64,000 nucleotides of DNA. It comes from Setoptus koraiensis. Lineage: Eukaryota; Arthropoda. This document shows positions 11,101 to 24,600 of this stretch, in pieces. The stretch is from the NCBI GenBank assembly GCA_048013815.1, contig CM106586.1, positions 1,984,001 through 2,048,000 of the forward strand. Direction: 5' to 3'. Both the position numbers and the translations under genes were made by a program. The first letter of the stretch is position 1, and each line of letters starts with the position of its first letter. The notes under the pieces were generated by a model. It was not told where the DNA came from. It saw only the letters and a list, made by a program, of their open reading frames with translations, and searched no databases.

Positions 11101-14100
11101 GACGCAGCATCTAGCATCTCTAACTCCGTGCTGGATGCATCCAATGAATTGCAGCTCGGCAACAAGTTTGCCGGTGAGCAAGACATTCGACCTTTTATTC
11201 CAATGGATCAACAATTTCCTTACAATCCATACATGAATATCCCAAATAGCCCCTTTATGCGTGATGTTGATCGACAATTTGAGACTTTTAGCAACAATTT
11301 AGTCGGAGCCAACACAGAACCTTCTTCTGCAGCCTTCGAAAATAGTCAGTTGCAAAGTTCATCCAATTTAGCAAGGGCTTCATCGGCTGCCATGACAGAT
11401 TTCTCTGTAACCTCTCCAGCGATTACGAGCAATGCTGCCGATTTTATTGGCAACAGTGAGAGCGGACTCTCTGATGTCGTTCCTGTCAAAAATGAACAAT
11501 TGGCAACGAACAGTCTATCTGCAGAGAGATCAGCCATTTCACTTCAGACTGATCAGAGTCTAATATCTCCATCTGTCACCATTGGCTATCCACCTGCGAA
11601 TACTGTGAGTTATCAATTTGGAGTCGATGCAGACTTCAATGCTGCAGCCCACAACACCGAATTAATTTCATCTTCATCAGACGAAAAATCGGCTGGTTTG
11701 GCTCAAGCATACTCTCCGATTTCCGCATCGGAAAGTGCCAGCATCACTGACATTTCGAAAGGAGCCACCGATGAATTGCATCTTGGCAACCAGATTGTCG
11801 GTCTGCAAGACATTTCCGATTTTCCTCAATTCAATCCACAAATGACATACAATCCATTCATAAATATAGCACCTAGTCCATTCATGAATAATGTTGACCA
11901 GCAATTTGGGGCTTTCAGCAACAATCTAAACCAATTTAGAGCTGAAACGGATCAACTGAAATCGAGTACTTCAGCAACCTCATCAGACGTCGCAGCAAGT
12001 GAATCGGGAGCTTCAAACTTTGCCGATGTATCTGCGAAAGCTGCAGCCGTAACCCCGAAACTTATATCCCTTCAAGAGAGAGCAATGAGTGATGGCCAGC
12101 TTCCAGTGATAAGCGATCGCATCGAGGCCAATGTCGGGCATTTGAGCCGAGACCAATCTGAAATGCTTGCTGCTGACGGTAACATCCTGCCGAACATCGA
12201 TCCCTTCTTGCAATTGAGGCCAGTTATGGAGCCATCAGTCTATTACAGTAATAGTAGAATGGCTCCTGAGCCGGTTCTTAGCGCTGCCAGCAACGAACAA
12301 TCGGCAATGAACGGTTTATCTGCACCGATCTCAAATGATATAGTACATGATGATCAGATGCAAATATCGCCAATTGCCACTAATGGTTATTCCTTGAATA
12401 CTGTCGGTAATCAGTTGAAAATTGATGCAAACTCTCAGGCTTTCGCTGAGAGCATCGGATCGAGCTCGAGTGGTATGTTATCACCAGCTCAAGTCGACGA
12501 ATCAAGTGGTTTTATTCAAGCGTCTCCTCTGAGCTCCTCATTGGGTGGCTCAGACGTTGCATCCATCATCACTGATATTCCGAGAGCAACAACAATTGAA
12601 TTGCAGCTTCCAGATCAGATTGCTAGTCCGCATGATGCTTCGACCTCTCGTCCCTTCGAACCACGAATGCCATACATGACCCATTATCCCGAGTATCCTC
12701 AGCTTGTTGCTTACGGCAACAATGTGGCTGGATTCACTTCAGCAGAGGAAGAACTGCGAGCATCGACGAACATTAGGGCCCCAGAGCGATTTGTATCGGC
12801 AAATCATGCAACAGTTCCATCTGCAAGCTTTTCAGGTAGCTCTGAGGCTATATCTAGCGCCGCTGGGTTGCAAATCGATGCAGACTCCGAGTTTCTCGCA
12901 AAGACTGGATCGAGCTTGAATGGTTTGTCGTCACCAGCAAACATCGAAACATCGGCTGATTTCGCTCAAGCGTCGTCCCTGGGCCCCTCGACAGTCGTAA
13001 CTCACCTCAATAACATTCCAAGAGAAGCATCTAATGAATTGCAGTTTGTCGACCAGACCGCTGGTCAACAAGATATGTCAGGTTTATTCCACAGGGATTC
13101 TGGATTGCCGTACAATCATTACGCGAATGCCCCGAGTAATCAATTCCTGATGTCTTCTCAAATGATTGAGTCTGATGGTAACTATTTGCCGGCTATCACT
13201 CCGTCCTCACAGACTACTCCAGTTGAGGGGCCATCAATTTATTATAGTAATGATAGGAATGGCCCTGAACCGAGTGCAGCGATGAGCAGCTCTGTCAGTT
13301 CAGACGTCAATCTTTCACCATTATCCTCCCAGCTGGATGTTGCTTCATCTACTTCCGGCAGCACAGGACCCACAGTGGTTAGTGCACCATTGAGTTCAGG
13401 CCCTCTCGAGCGCTTTGATATTCCAAATTTGAATAGTCTATCCACTGTCGAACAAATGTCAATAGATAGGTACTCAAATTCAATGGGGAGTTTGGCTTCG
13501 ATGCGTGATGAAGAAGACCTCTCTATTTCCAACAACTACGCCCTTAGTGGCTCTATGTTGCCATACCGAGAGACTTCGAGCGATGCACAAGCATCCTTTG
13601 ATACTTCGGTTCAAATTCCATCCGATATAGATCACAGATCTGACTCTAACAACAATGCACTGGCTTCGAGTGATCAATTTATGAAACATATTCTAACGAC
13701 TAATGAAGTGAATGAAGAAGATAATTTTATTAGTAATCAGGCCAGTTCTGCAATAAACAATGATCGGGTGTCATTAGAAGAGCTCTCATCTCAGTCTATA
13801 AAGCAACAAGCACCAACACTAGCTTCTGTCACTAACACTAACCCCATGTTTCAATTAATGTCGCCTTTGAGCGACAATAACGATAGAGAAAAGATTACTC
13901 TTAACATTAACAATGACAACAACAACAATTATAACTTAGATAATTATGTTGTGCAAGAAACTAAAAATCACTACTACACACCTGCTATATCAACGGTTGT
14001 AAATGGCATTACAAATGATAATGCCCTTACAACTGCAACCACCACTACTGCAACTACCATAACTACCAAACAACAACCTCACCTAAAAAACCAAAAACTA

Positions 14101-14419
14101 CAACAACAACAACGACAAATGCTTCGTGATAAAACCCAAATCGATACCATACATCAATCATCATTAAACCAAAACCGACTACCAACCATGACGTCCGACG
14201 GCACATCCCTCATTCATGATGATCGCCTCTCACTATCGTCGGCACGACCTAATCTCGCCTTGCCATTGAGTCCTATTGAATTGACTTTGTTACAAACATT
14301 GTCGCTTAATAACAACAATGCCGTTCAAAATTCAATGCTACCCACCATTGACAACAACAACAACAACAACTACCGTTACTTTGATCAACAACAACAATCC
14401 GACTTACGCTCCGACACCG

Positions 14420-14468
<49 letters not shown>

Positions 14469-14852
14469 CTACAACTACAACTACAACTACAACTACAATA
14501 TCGCCACCGACCAACAATCGTTGCTATCGAACAACTACAACTATCAAACTTCCCTCTCCCCATCACTCGCTGCTACCCAAAATACTCTCGACACCCCAAA
14601 CATCCTCAACACTGAATCCTCTCCGTTTTCCGTCGCTAATCCCGCGATAAATAATCCCATAAATGAACTCTACTCGCAATCCGCTCTTTCCGACGCCCAT
14701 TCCGCTCTATACTCAACTCCCGAAAATCCTCTGAACATCCCCGACGATCCCGATCCCTTGTACTCTGCAATCGGCAATGAACGGCAATATCGCATAACGC
14801 AACGTGATCAACAAATGCTCGACGCAACGACTCAACTACAACTACAACAACT

Positions 14853-14883
<31 letters not shown>

Positions 14884-17800
14884 CCACTACTACTACTACC
14901 AACGCCGCTATCTAAACTGACTTCAACTTTGACGACTGCAACTGCGACGACACCGACATCACTTCCGACTTCTGCTGCATCCACCTCATCGCAACAACGT
15001 CAAACATCATCATCTATTGACAACCAATTTACACAACAACAATACCAACCAAACTATTTGACGACAACAACAAACGACGCTCTCGTTGCTGACGACTTCA
15101 CAACGGCAAACGGCGCTCAATTTATGCCACAACAACAACAACAACAATCATTTGATCGACTGCTTTACCCAATCAACAATGACTTGTCAACCGCCGCCTC
15201 AACCTCATCGTTGTCATCAATTGACAATCAACAATTATTTGAAACTATTGAAACAGGCTTGAAGAACAGACTCGCCGGTGGCGCTAGTTCGGCCGCCGCC
15301 TCATCTGCAGCTGGCGGCGGTGCGGCCTCATCAGCGGCTAGTTCCAGCTCGTCAGCGGGCGGTTCCGGTTTGGGAGCCGGTCCGCTTGGAGCGGGACTGG
15401 GACTGCTGGGCTCGTTGTCAAGCCCGTTCACTGGCGCACAACAATTGGGAGCGGCTGTTGGTTCGGCAAACGGTGCCACTAACCTGGGCTCGAAACTAAC
15501 AGGCTCAAACATAGGCAATGCTGTCGCTAGTACCTCGGGTGCCTTGACGGGTTCCGTGGGCAATGCGCTCAGTTCGGTGGGCGGAAATCTGGGCACTTTA
15601 ACCGATTTGTTCGTGAGCACTCCGTTGAGCGTCATCAATTCGGTGCCGGGCGCCGTGGCAGACTTTGGCCGTCTTATATCTCGACCGGTGGCCAGTGCCA
15701 TCGGAACGGCCTCGTCCGCGCTCACCAGTGGCACGCCCTCGTACGCGTCGCAACTATCTCACAGCGAATTGTCACAAGGTGCCCTGGCCAATGTCGCAAG
15801 TAGAAGCCTAGTCGAGCCTATAACCACTCTGGGCGGACTACAAACCGGCGGCTCGGGTGCCGCTTCGTCGGCATCGTCGGCCTCGTCCTCTTCGGCGGGC
15901 GGAGGCGCGGCGTCATCATCGGCGGCCTCGGCGTCATCAGGATCCTCGGGCGGCGGCGGCGGCCTGGGCATCATTGGCGGCCTGACCGGCCTGGGTGGTG
16001 TTGGCGGACTATTGACGGGCGGAGCGGGAATTGGCGGTGGCCAGACCAAACAGACCAGTACCACTACAACATCAACAAACAACGGGCTACTGGGTGGCTC
16101 TCAGCAAACAACTAGAACAACCACACAACAATCGTCTGACAACGGCGGCGGATTGGGTATAATGGGCGGCTACGGCGGCGTAGGAGGAGGCTCGTCGTCC
16201 GCCTCATCGGCCACATCGTCATCATCTGGATCATCGGGTAGTCCGCTTTTGGGCGCCGGAGTGGGTGGCGGCTCGTCATCATCAGCGGCATCGTCGTCAG
16301 CAGCGTCAGGCAACAGTGGCGGTATAGGACTTGGTCTGGGCTTGGGCGGATACAGACCAGGCTTCGGGCCGGGACCCGTGATCTACGGGGGCGGCCTCAG
16401 GGGTGGCGCCTCATCGTCTTCGGCAGCAGCGTCATCATCGTCAGCAAGCGGCGGCTCGGGTGTACTGGGCGGCTTAGGCGGCGGTTCATCAGCTAGTTCG
16501 GCGGCATCGTCGTCTTCGAGCGGCGGCATTGGCGGTGTCGGCCTTGGGGGCAGATATTTAGGCGGTGGCTACGGAATGGGCGTGGGATCAGTATTAAATG
16601 AGGGGAGTGCAGTCGGGCAGCTAGCAATGATGGACGGTAGAGCCGCAATGTATAATAATCTTGGTCGTCGTCACTACTATCTAGATGCAACAGGCGGATA
16701 CGGAGGATTGGCACAACAACAATCGGCGGCGGCCTCGTCGTCGTCGGCGTCGTCGGCGTCGTCAGCTGCGGGCGGCGGCCTAGGCCTGGGCGGGGGCGCC
16801 AGCTCGGCAGCCTCAACAACATCCACTTCTACAACATCAGTGGGCGGTGGCGGACTCGTAGCGGGCCGCCCGATAGGCTACCCGTTGGTGGGCGGCGGCG
16901 GCTTAACGAGCGGTCTGGCCAGTGGTCTGGCGGGAGCGGGCGCTCTCACCGGTTCGCTTATAAACTCTGCTGGCGCTGCGGCCTCAACGGCCGCGGCCGC
17001 ATCAACGGCAACGGCGAGTAACGTGGCGACCGGCGGTCTCGTGGGTGCAGGCGGTGTGATGAACAACGTCGGACTAATGGCTTCCGGTGCGGCTGGTGCA
17101 TTGAGTGGTGGATTGGGATTGAATGGAGCGGCTGGTTTATATGGTGGTGGTTTAGGAGGATACGGACCAGGAATGGGCGGATACGGACCGGGAGCAATGG
17201 GACTGGCGGCGGGTTCGGCGCTTGGCGCGCGCGGATACGGGCCTTTTGCTGGGGTTGGTTCAATGATTAATCCTCTTAAATCTGATCTAAATGAACAATA
17301 TTTGTCACGAGAGGCACAGTTAGCGGGCAATTATGCCAGTCAGGCAAACATTAAAGCTAGCATCAATAACAACAGAGCGGCCATAACGGGTTATGTCGGT
17401 GACAATTTGCGCGCCCACGTGTCCGATGTCAAGGCGGCCGAGGCAAATGCCCTGGCGGACGTGGCACAATCGAACGCTCTGGTAGAGCAAACAGCAAACA
17501 CGTTCAAGCAAGTGGGTCAATTAGCCGGCCAGGCAACAATAGCGGGCGCGGCGGCGGGTCTGGCGGGCGACGTGAGTCGCATTGGCGCGGCAACAGGCAG
17601 CGGACCGGCAACCATACCCGCAACATTGTCCGCAATGGGTCCCGGTATGATAGCGGGCGACGCGCTTGCAAACAATGCTCAAGATTACGCAATAGCTGGC
17701 AAAGAAATGGAACGTAGCACCGCCAACAATGTGGCCAATGCCGCCCTGGCCGGAAACGCCTACAGGGCGGCCAAGCTTGCGTCGGCCCGGGACAGTGTCA

Positions 17801-19080
17801 ATGTTGCGGGTACCATAAACAATGCGGCCACTATTAGCGACGCGGCTATTGCAACTCACAATGCGGCCAGCAAGGCAGAGGACGCTCTATTGGGCAGCGA
17901 GGTGGCCATGGACACTGCGGGCACTGTCTTTGATTCGGATGGCGCCTTCATACCCGACACCAAATACTCGCTGTTGCGTTCATTGCCCTACGGCAAGCTC
18001 ACCATGAGAAACATCTTGCCGCGCCCCTTGTCCGTGCCCAGTGCCCTGTTGCCCGACACATGGCTGAATGGTCGGCCCATAAACTATGGTCTGTCGCCCA
18101 TAAACAACTACGGCGGCTTGTACGGTTTCGGCAATCAATTCACAGCCGGCAGCGGTCTCAATCCCGGAGCGCCTCTTCCGCCCGGCCCGTGGTCTCCCGA
18201 GCTGCTGGGCTATCCGGCGGTGGGCGCCTTCTGGGGCGCAAATCCAATTTTGGGCGCACCCGGATTGGGCAGCGGACTGGGCACAAGTTTGGGCGCGGGT
18301 TTGGGAGCCGGTTTGCCGTTTTATGGTGCCGGTCCCGAGTCGACACTATTGGGGGCGGCACAATTGGCCTCATTTCCATTGGCCGCGGCACAACAATTGG
18401 CCTCTAGCGACCTGCAGGCACTGGGCTCTGTGTCGGCCAGCTTGGGCGGCCTAGTTCACCAGGGCGGAAATGGCATGCTATTGACGAGCACAACAACAGG
18501 CTCATCGATTATACCCGCCAGCGATACCGCCACCACATACCCGATTGGCTCAGCTTTAGTTATTGAACCCCGTGATTCATATTTTCAAGATTATCTAGAC
18601 GAGGCTACATCTCGTAAAAATTATAATGATGACGGCGACAATAATTCAATGAGAAACATAAATGCAGCTCGCCTAGGTAGCTCTCTGCCGGCGCCTTATT
18701 ATTATTCGCCACCACCATCCTATCCAATTATTAATCCAACACCATTCATTCAATCACCACTCATCCAACCAATAGCGTCGTTAGGTTCTGCTGCCACATC
18801 ATCAACAGCTGAATCGGCTAGCAGCGCCTCTAGTAGCGCAAGTAGCAGCTCAACAACATCCACTACCGCATCAACAAGCTCCAATGCCGGCGCTGGACTC
18901 TTAGGTGGTGTGTCGCCTTTCGGCGCAATGGGCCCCGCTATAGGTGGCGCTGGTGCTAGCACCACAAGCACAACCACCACTACGTCTAGTTCGGCCGGTG
19001 GAGCAGGTGGCGCTGGTGGAGCAAGTTCAGCGGCTAGTTCAGCTAGTTCGGCCAGTTCAGCCGGTTCAAGCATGGTCTAG
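5134..19080 (+). CDS. Giant repeat/silk-like structural protein, 3' part
   Basis: This open frame of about 4,650 codons begins right after a TGA at 5131-5133 and continues the same repeat as the preceding frame. In order it shows: about 16 PYNPY-type repeats (to ~13240); an Asn/Gln-rich part with a ~15-Asn run near 14420 and a poly-Gln run near 14850; a Gly-Ala-Ser block (15270-17260) with GGASSAAASS-like and LGLGGYG-like segments, resembling silk fibroin composition; an Ala-rich, probably helical block without glycine runs (17280-17930); a Pro/Gly/Leu segment; and a Ser/Ala/Gly/Thr tail ending SSAGSSMV. I saw no cysteine on reading it through. Blocks of repeats are near-identical to each other, showing recent duplication or conversion. 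Stop TAG at 19078-19080, AATAAA at 19274. Silk-like is an inference from composition and architecture; a cuticular or egg-coat matrix protein is the alternative. Confidence 0.8.
7158..7900 (+). repeat. Near-identical internal duplication, copy 2
   Basis: Partner of 3787-4529. Further high-identity blocks link about 6475-6860 with 11155-11520, 8930-9030 with 11450-11550, and 2870-3540 with 9290-9950 and partly 10190-10420. This is the pattern left by unequal crossing-over or gene conversion inside a repetitive gene. Confidence 0.88.
14422..14470 (+). repeat. (AAC)n microsatellite encoding poly-Asn
   Basis: About fifteen AAC/ACA repeat units lie in frame inside the giant gene, followed by alternating Asn-Tyr codons to about 14498. 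A CAA run coding poly-Gln follows at about 14840-14882. Confidence 0.95.
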
Positions 19081-20842
19081 ATTAGGTTGCTGTCACACTA
19101 ATCACACTAATTATCATCATCGTTATAAACACTTGCAATTAGCATCATAACCGGTAAGTAACTGACCGCTCGCTTTTGTAGCTGCATGATTTGCGCCAAT
19201 TTTATACATTCAATATATCATCTGTGACACTTTGCTTTGTAACAAAAATGATACGCGTCGCTATAACTGTAACAATAAAATAAAAATAATCACCTTCCTC
19301 TCTACTTGCGCCGCAACATCTCAAGTGGTTGACGTTTGCTTGACAGCTACACAGGACACACACTAACTTGGTATGGCGATGCTCTCAATTCGTGATACAC
19401 TTCGTACACTTACACATAATACTATCATAATCTCGCCCTCTTATGACGCCCACCCCGTTGCTTAGGTGCGATTTTTTCCAACTGCGACACTTCTCAACAA
19501 TGGACACCAAAACAGGAACAAACAAACATCAAAACAAATTCACTTGCTCGTGGTGCGACAACAATGCCGCTAGCAATGATAATATGGCAACGCGACAAGC
19601 TCGTTTGTCCCTGTTGACATGTCAATTTTCAAATAACCATCAAAACTGGAAATGATTTTGAATAAACAAAAACAAAACAGAAAAAATAATAAAAAGTGAA
19701 ATCACTCCCAGTGACATTATGACCCACTAGTGACTTGATTCGCAAGTATGGAGAAGTTAGATGAAAACAAACGATAGATAGAAGAACTGAGATCAACCAA
19801 CAACAGGCTAACAGATTTAGAGAGAAAGAGAGATAGAGGGAGATAATTGATTTATTTGTGTAAAAAAAAAGATGGATTTATACTACAGTTGTTAAGCTAC
19901 CACCAACAACACCATAAATGACCACTACCAACAATAGTGCCACTATACAAATACCGCCGCTAACTAGAGTGGGCCTCAATACGCTTCCGAACTCATATTC
20001 GTGTTCATTAGCGCCTTATTTATAATGCTTCAAAATAGATCTTCTTAATATTGGCCATTTTCATAAAAACCTTGTTTCTTTAAACAAACACTCTTTCGTG
20101 TGAAATCGAATCTCGACATTTTCTGTACGCATCCATTGGCTGTTGTCTGATACTTCGATTTTTGCTTGAATGTTTTCTATTGATAAATATTTTATAATTG
20201 CGAGAAAAAATTTTCAATCATTTCAATCAAGATGATGATTCAAAAGACTGTGACACCATTCAAGCTAATTATTAATCGACTTTATCTAGACTCTTACAAA
20301 TAATCTTTCTGTCACTCTGCTTGGCATCAAAACCATTTTTCTATAAAACCAAGCTATAACAAGAGCTACAGCTTTCGGTTTTACGGCTAGTTTCAATACT
20401 TCTCACATTGGGCTCAGATTTGGAGTTGTTGTAAGTTGTGCTCCTCATCCGATAGTTGGTTAGCGGATGAAGCACATGCGCTTATTTACGCATTTTCTAA
20501 ACTTTTCATGTTAAGTTCTATCTGGGTGAGGTACGCAGTCGCAGAATATGTAAACTTACTGTTTCAAGACCGCAAATCGTAGATGTGATTGTATGAACAG
20601 TTTGAGACAATTTTGATTGGATCAGACTTAATCCAAATGTTATACTATTTTCCATTACAAACAATGCAGATGAATGAGCTAATTTCCATCAGCCAATGTA
20701 GAGTGTAGTAAACACAGTAGACTGGAGAAAATATCAATACTATTGAAAGTTAAGACTGTTGAAAGCGGCCATTTCATTTTGGTCTTTGTGTAACGTGAGA
20801 TCTAATGCAATTGTTCGAAACTAAAATAAAATTTAAGATAAA
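19081..20842. other. 3' UTR and intergenic stretch, no gene seen
   Basis: AT-rich, multi-stop sequence between the giant gene and the homeobox gene. A short ORF at 19443-19655 has no recognisable motif. Nothing else supported. Confidence 0.6.
19274..19279 (+). promoter_or_regulatory. Poly(A) signal of the giant repeat gene
   Basis: AATAAA occurs about 195 bp after the TAG stop at 19080, on the same strand. Confidence 0.6.
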
Positions 20843-21400
20843 ATGCCTGCAAAATGCACTGATGGGCGCAAATCTTCGCCCAATCGTAACGAAGTTAGCG
20901 TTTCGGCAACTAGCAAAGTTCATTTCAAAGGATCACCATATAACACCGCAGTTGAATTGACGCAAAACAATCACTTAGATAAAAACAACACCAACATAGA
21001 CAACGGTACAGATTTTAGCGACAATGTCACTATGAAGCAACAAGTGACAATAAATGGTCTCTGGTCTAAGCGAGAGCTTGACCAGTCATACAATATCGAG
21101 ACATTCGATTTAGATGCAAATAGGCGAGATACAACTAATTATAATAGCAGGGCCCTAGCTCATCAGCAGACTGTTTGCAATTGGTCGCGGCCTGTGTTCA
21201 CCATTTATCAACGAGCTATTCTAGAAAGAAAGTTTTCGTTTCAAAAATATGTAACAAAGCAAGAGAGACAAGAGCTGGGCTTCATGTTGAATCTAAAGGA
21301 AACTCAAGTGAAAATATGGTTCCAAAACAGACGAATGAAATGGAGACGATGCACCACAGCTTCGATACAAAATAAAACTGCAGCATCACGGAACATCTAA
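20843..21400 (+). CDS. H2.0/HLX-like homeodomain transcription factor, short and intronless
   Basis: The 185-residue ORF begins at ATG 20843 in a good context (GATAAAATG) and ends TAA at 21400. Residues 112-171 form a full 60-residue homeodomain: Arg5, Phe8, Leu16, Phe20, then helix 3 with Trp48, Phe49, Gln50, Asn51, Arg53 and Met54 ([13 protein letters not shown]). The N-terminal arm NWSRPVF and the segment QKYVTKQER match the H2.0/HLX family, with Dbx as the nearest alternative. A nuclear DNA-binding regulator acting on TAAT-type sites is expected from the family. The homeodomain is divergent (GFMLNLKET where relatives have AA.L.L.D), only 14 residues follow it, and I found no engrailed-homology motif upstream. 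No intron breaks the ORF; a retrocopy or a reduced paralogue is possible, although the frame is intact and AATAAA lies at 21624. Confidence 0.8.
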   Translation: MPAKCTDGRKSSPNRNEVSVSATSKVHFKGSPYNTAVELTQNNHLDKNNTNIDNGTDFSDNVTMKQQVTINGLWSKRELDQSYNIETFDLDANRRDTTNYNSRALAHQQTVCNWSRPVFTIYQRAILERKFSFQKYVTKQERQELGFMLNLKETQVKIWFQNRRMKWRRCTTASIQNKTAASRNI

Positions 21401-21623
21401 ATGTATCACGAGATAATGGCGACAATGGGAGGAAAATGTGGCCTACAGTAGAGTTACTGTGTTTCATATTATGATTATAGTTACAGAACATGATTAATTA
21501 TCATTGATACGCTGTTGGTTTGTTCATGTATCGACTTGCGTATGTATACTTTAGTCGACATCATTTTGGCATCCACTTCTGCTGGTACCAACAATTTACG
21601 GACAGCTTGACATGCGAACAAAT

Positions 21624-21629
21624 AATAAA
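21624..21629 (+). promoter_or_regulatory. Poly(A) signal of the homeobox gene
   Basis: AATAAA about 225 bp after the homeobox stop codon, same strand. Confidence 0.45.
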
Positions 21630-24600
21630 ATGTCACATATTGTGTGACGATAATACAAATTTATCCAACCCATAGAGGTTACGCACCAAGTTCAATCGCA
21701 TCTATTAGTCACATTAATTTAGAATCACTATGACTCCAATTGCTGATGGTCAGCATATACTATAGCTATGGAAATTGTTTATTGTAGTAAACTTTGTCTC
21801 TTTGTTTGGTGTCATTGTGTCAACTAGAAGCTCGAACTATTATTAATAGAAGCGTTGAAGGAAACTGGATTAGAACAATTAAAACATGCATAACACACGC
21901 TATCGGTAAATTATCAATTATGTTATCGCACCATTCTCAACTGTGAGTCAGTTGTGAGGCTCGAATTCATTTGTTTTTCTGTGGTAACAATAACAATGAG
22001 ATCTAATGACTGAAATAACGCGCTCGTTTATTGAGCATCCCAAGAAAATTCTTGAATCGAGATTATTTATTTTGGCACAATGGTCTTGTTCAACCTATTG
22101 GACGTTAACTTCTTATCGAGTCTTTTTTCTTCTGATATTTTAATTTTATTTCACAGGAGATCTCAATTGTTATCATAAGCTCCATTTTGAATTACAAACC
22201 TGACTCCCTTTTGTTTTGGAAATAATCTCACTTGATTCTCTCGTGGTCGCCCTGCCGGGATATTCCTCAATGTTTATCTAACATCATTTGTCCCGAAGTC
22301 GAGCCTGATGTGTTATTTCATTTGACATTTTGATCAATTTTTGTGTAAAAACTGTCGCAACATTCAACAGAGATTGCACCAACAGCAGCACCAGCAGCAC
22401 CTACGTCATCCGCACCACCATCATCATCGGAGAATTGAGAATGCAAAGTATAAACTGAGTAACCCGTTCTTCTGTATTTCATGTCACATCCCTGGGTGTC
22501 CTTGCGAATAGTTTGACAATGTGGCTCCGATATGGTTTCTTCTTTATGGACTGGACCATAATCACAATGAGTGCAGTAGGACTAGTCCGCCAACCGAAGA
22601 CTAATCAATGAAAGGATCTCACCAATTTGGTCTCAGAAAAAAGGTTCAATCAAACATATTAGATCGATCAAAAGTACAAACCATCCAGCATATTATTACT
22701 ATTTATGAATATTTTAGATTATTGTTATTAGGATTTTTAATTGAATAGGAACTTCACGCCTAGGCATAAAAAAACCAAATTGTGTTATCTTTTAAATTGT
22801 TACATCCGACCAAAAGATAAATCAACTAGAGACGAGGTGGATTACTATTTTATTGGTGGTATAGTACCATAGTCACCCCTTTCGTTGATGTTACAAAGCT
22901 CAAATTACATTCGTTTGGAAAGAATCAAATTTGAGAGTATGTTACAGATTGCTAACTCTCTAGTCCGCCAATGAAGGGAATTAACCGAAATAGTAATCGG
23001 AATAACTCTCAATAGATGTTGGCAACAACGACAACAACTTTTACTAGCCGTGTTTAGTCACGTAGCATTTGTACTATTTGTACAACACAGATATTCCTAT
23101 ACAACTAGTCAGAATGCTGGACAAGGTTTGTTTGTTCTTTCGTCACAAGGGTTTCATCGCAACATTGAAAGCTATGACTGAATTTTAAAGGAAAAAAAAA
23201 TATTAAATTAATTACCAATATGGATTACTTTCTTTGTCGTCAGGTTGTAATTGAGATCGTTGACTGTAATTCTAATTGTAGTTTTAATTGTTTTGTTACA
23301 TGAATGAGTCGGGAATCCTTCAGCAGGTGACCACTATTGTTAAATTGTGTAAGCATGCTGGTGGCATTAAAATGATAAAAATCTCATTTAACGCGTAATG
23401 TTTGCTGTATCCGAGTTCCAAGGCATCGCGACCAGTTGCCAAGATGATAAACAGTTAGAAGATATGAGAAGTATCCACTTTTGTTCTTTCTACTTTTCTC
23501 TCTTCTACGCTTGTGAACGTTGCTATTATTATTGCTCATCACAGGACCATAGAGGTTAATTACTTTCTCACTAGCTGTTGTTTTGTTTATTATACTAATT
23601 ATGTTTGCGGCGTTTGACCATTAGAGAACCGGTCGGTGTACTTGTTGTGTGCGACTAGCAACAATTACGAATGCCTCGCCCAAAGTTGTTGCCTGTTTCC
23701 TAATGGCCAATGAGAATAATAATCCTTTACTTGTCTGGTGTTGTTGTTTTCGTTATTGAGCCTCAGTAGAATTATATTTGGATAGATAAGATCGAACGTG
23801 CGCATTATTGGTGAAACTTTCATAAACTTTCCATCCATAAATTATCACTCTCAACTAATTAAGCTCAGCCGATCTTTTTATTCATATCGGCGATGATATA
23901 ATGTTGCTTTGACCGAGCCGTTGTTGTTTATCACGATCACACACCCGATATAGTGTGTAGCAGTCACATAAGAACGATATTACATGATTACCGTTATGAT
24001 ACCCGCAGTATTTCAAAACAACAACAGCAACAAGTTAACAGGCAGTACACACAAATTATGTTGCTCTGCCTGATATTGTCGTCCCCGTTATGAGCATTAA
24101 TGACGGCCTAGTTGCTTTGAATTGTTGCTGTCATTCCTAAGGGATACATCATATGAGGGATGTTATCTAGTTATATATGTGAGGTTCAGCTGGTGGAAAT
24201 TGGAAGATGTGTTTGCAAAAAGACATCTAGCTAAAACAATAATCGATATTTGTAAACGAAGCTCTTTTCAGCCTACGTGAATCTTATCTTGCTATCGTGA
24301 ATGTTATCTTGCAGAGCGAGCGAGAAAGAGCAGAGAGAAAGAGAGATGGCGGTCAGCAAAGGAAACGAATCACAGAGTGGCAAAAAAGAACATGTTCTTT
24401 CGGGTTATGTTCGTCAAGTTGTCATGTTTTTCTTTTCTTTCTGTTACACACAACTACTATTATCGCTTTGATTTGGCGGCTGCTGTTCCTTCAGCATGTA
24501 TTATGCAACAGTAATATTCCATCGATAAATGTTATGGTAGAATTGGATAAGGTTTGCAGTGGAGAGAGCGTGAGCAGCACACATAATACAGACATGACGC

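Noticed and set aside
14318-14650. Poly-Thr ORF on the + strand and poly-Cys/poly-Val ORFs on the - strand across the giant gene
   Set aside because: They are other-frame readings of the AAC and CAA triplet runs that code Asn and Gln in the real frame.
15228-17330. Long Pro/Ala-rich - strand ORFs
   Set aside because: Antisense of the Gly-Ala-Ser block; GC-rich codons leave the opposite strand open by composition.
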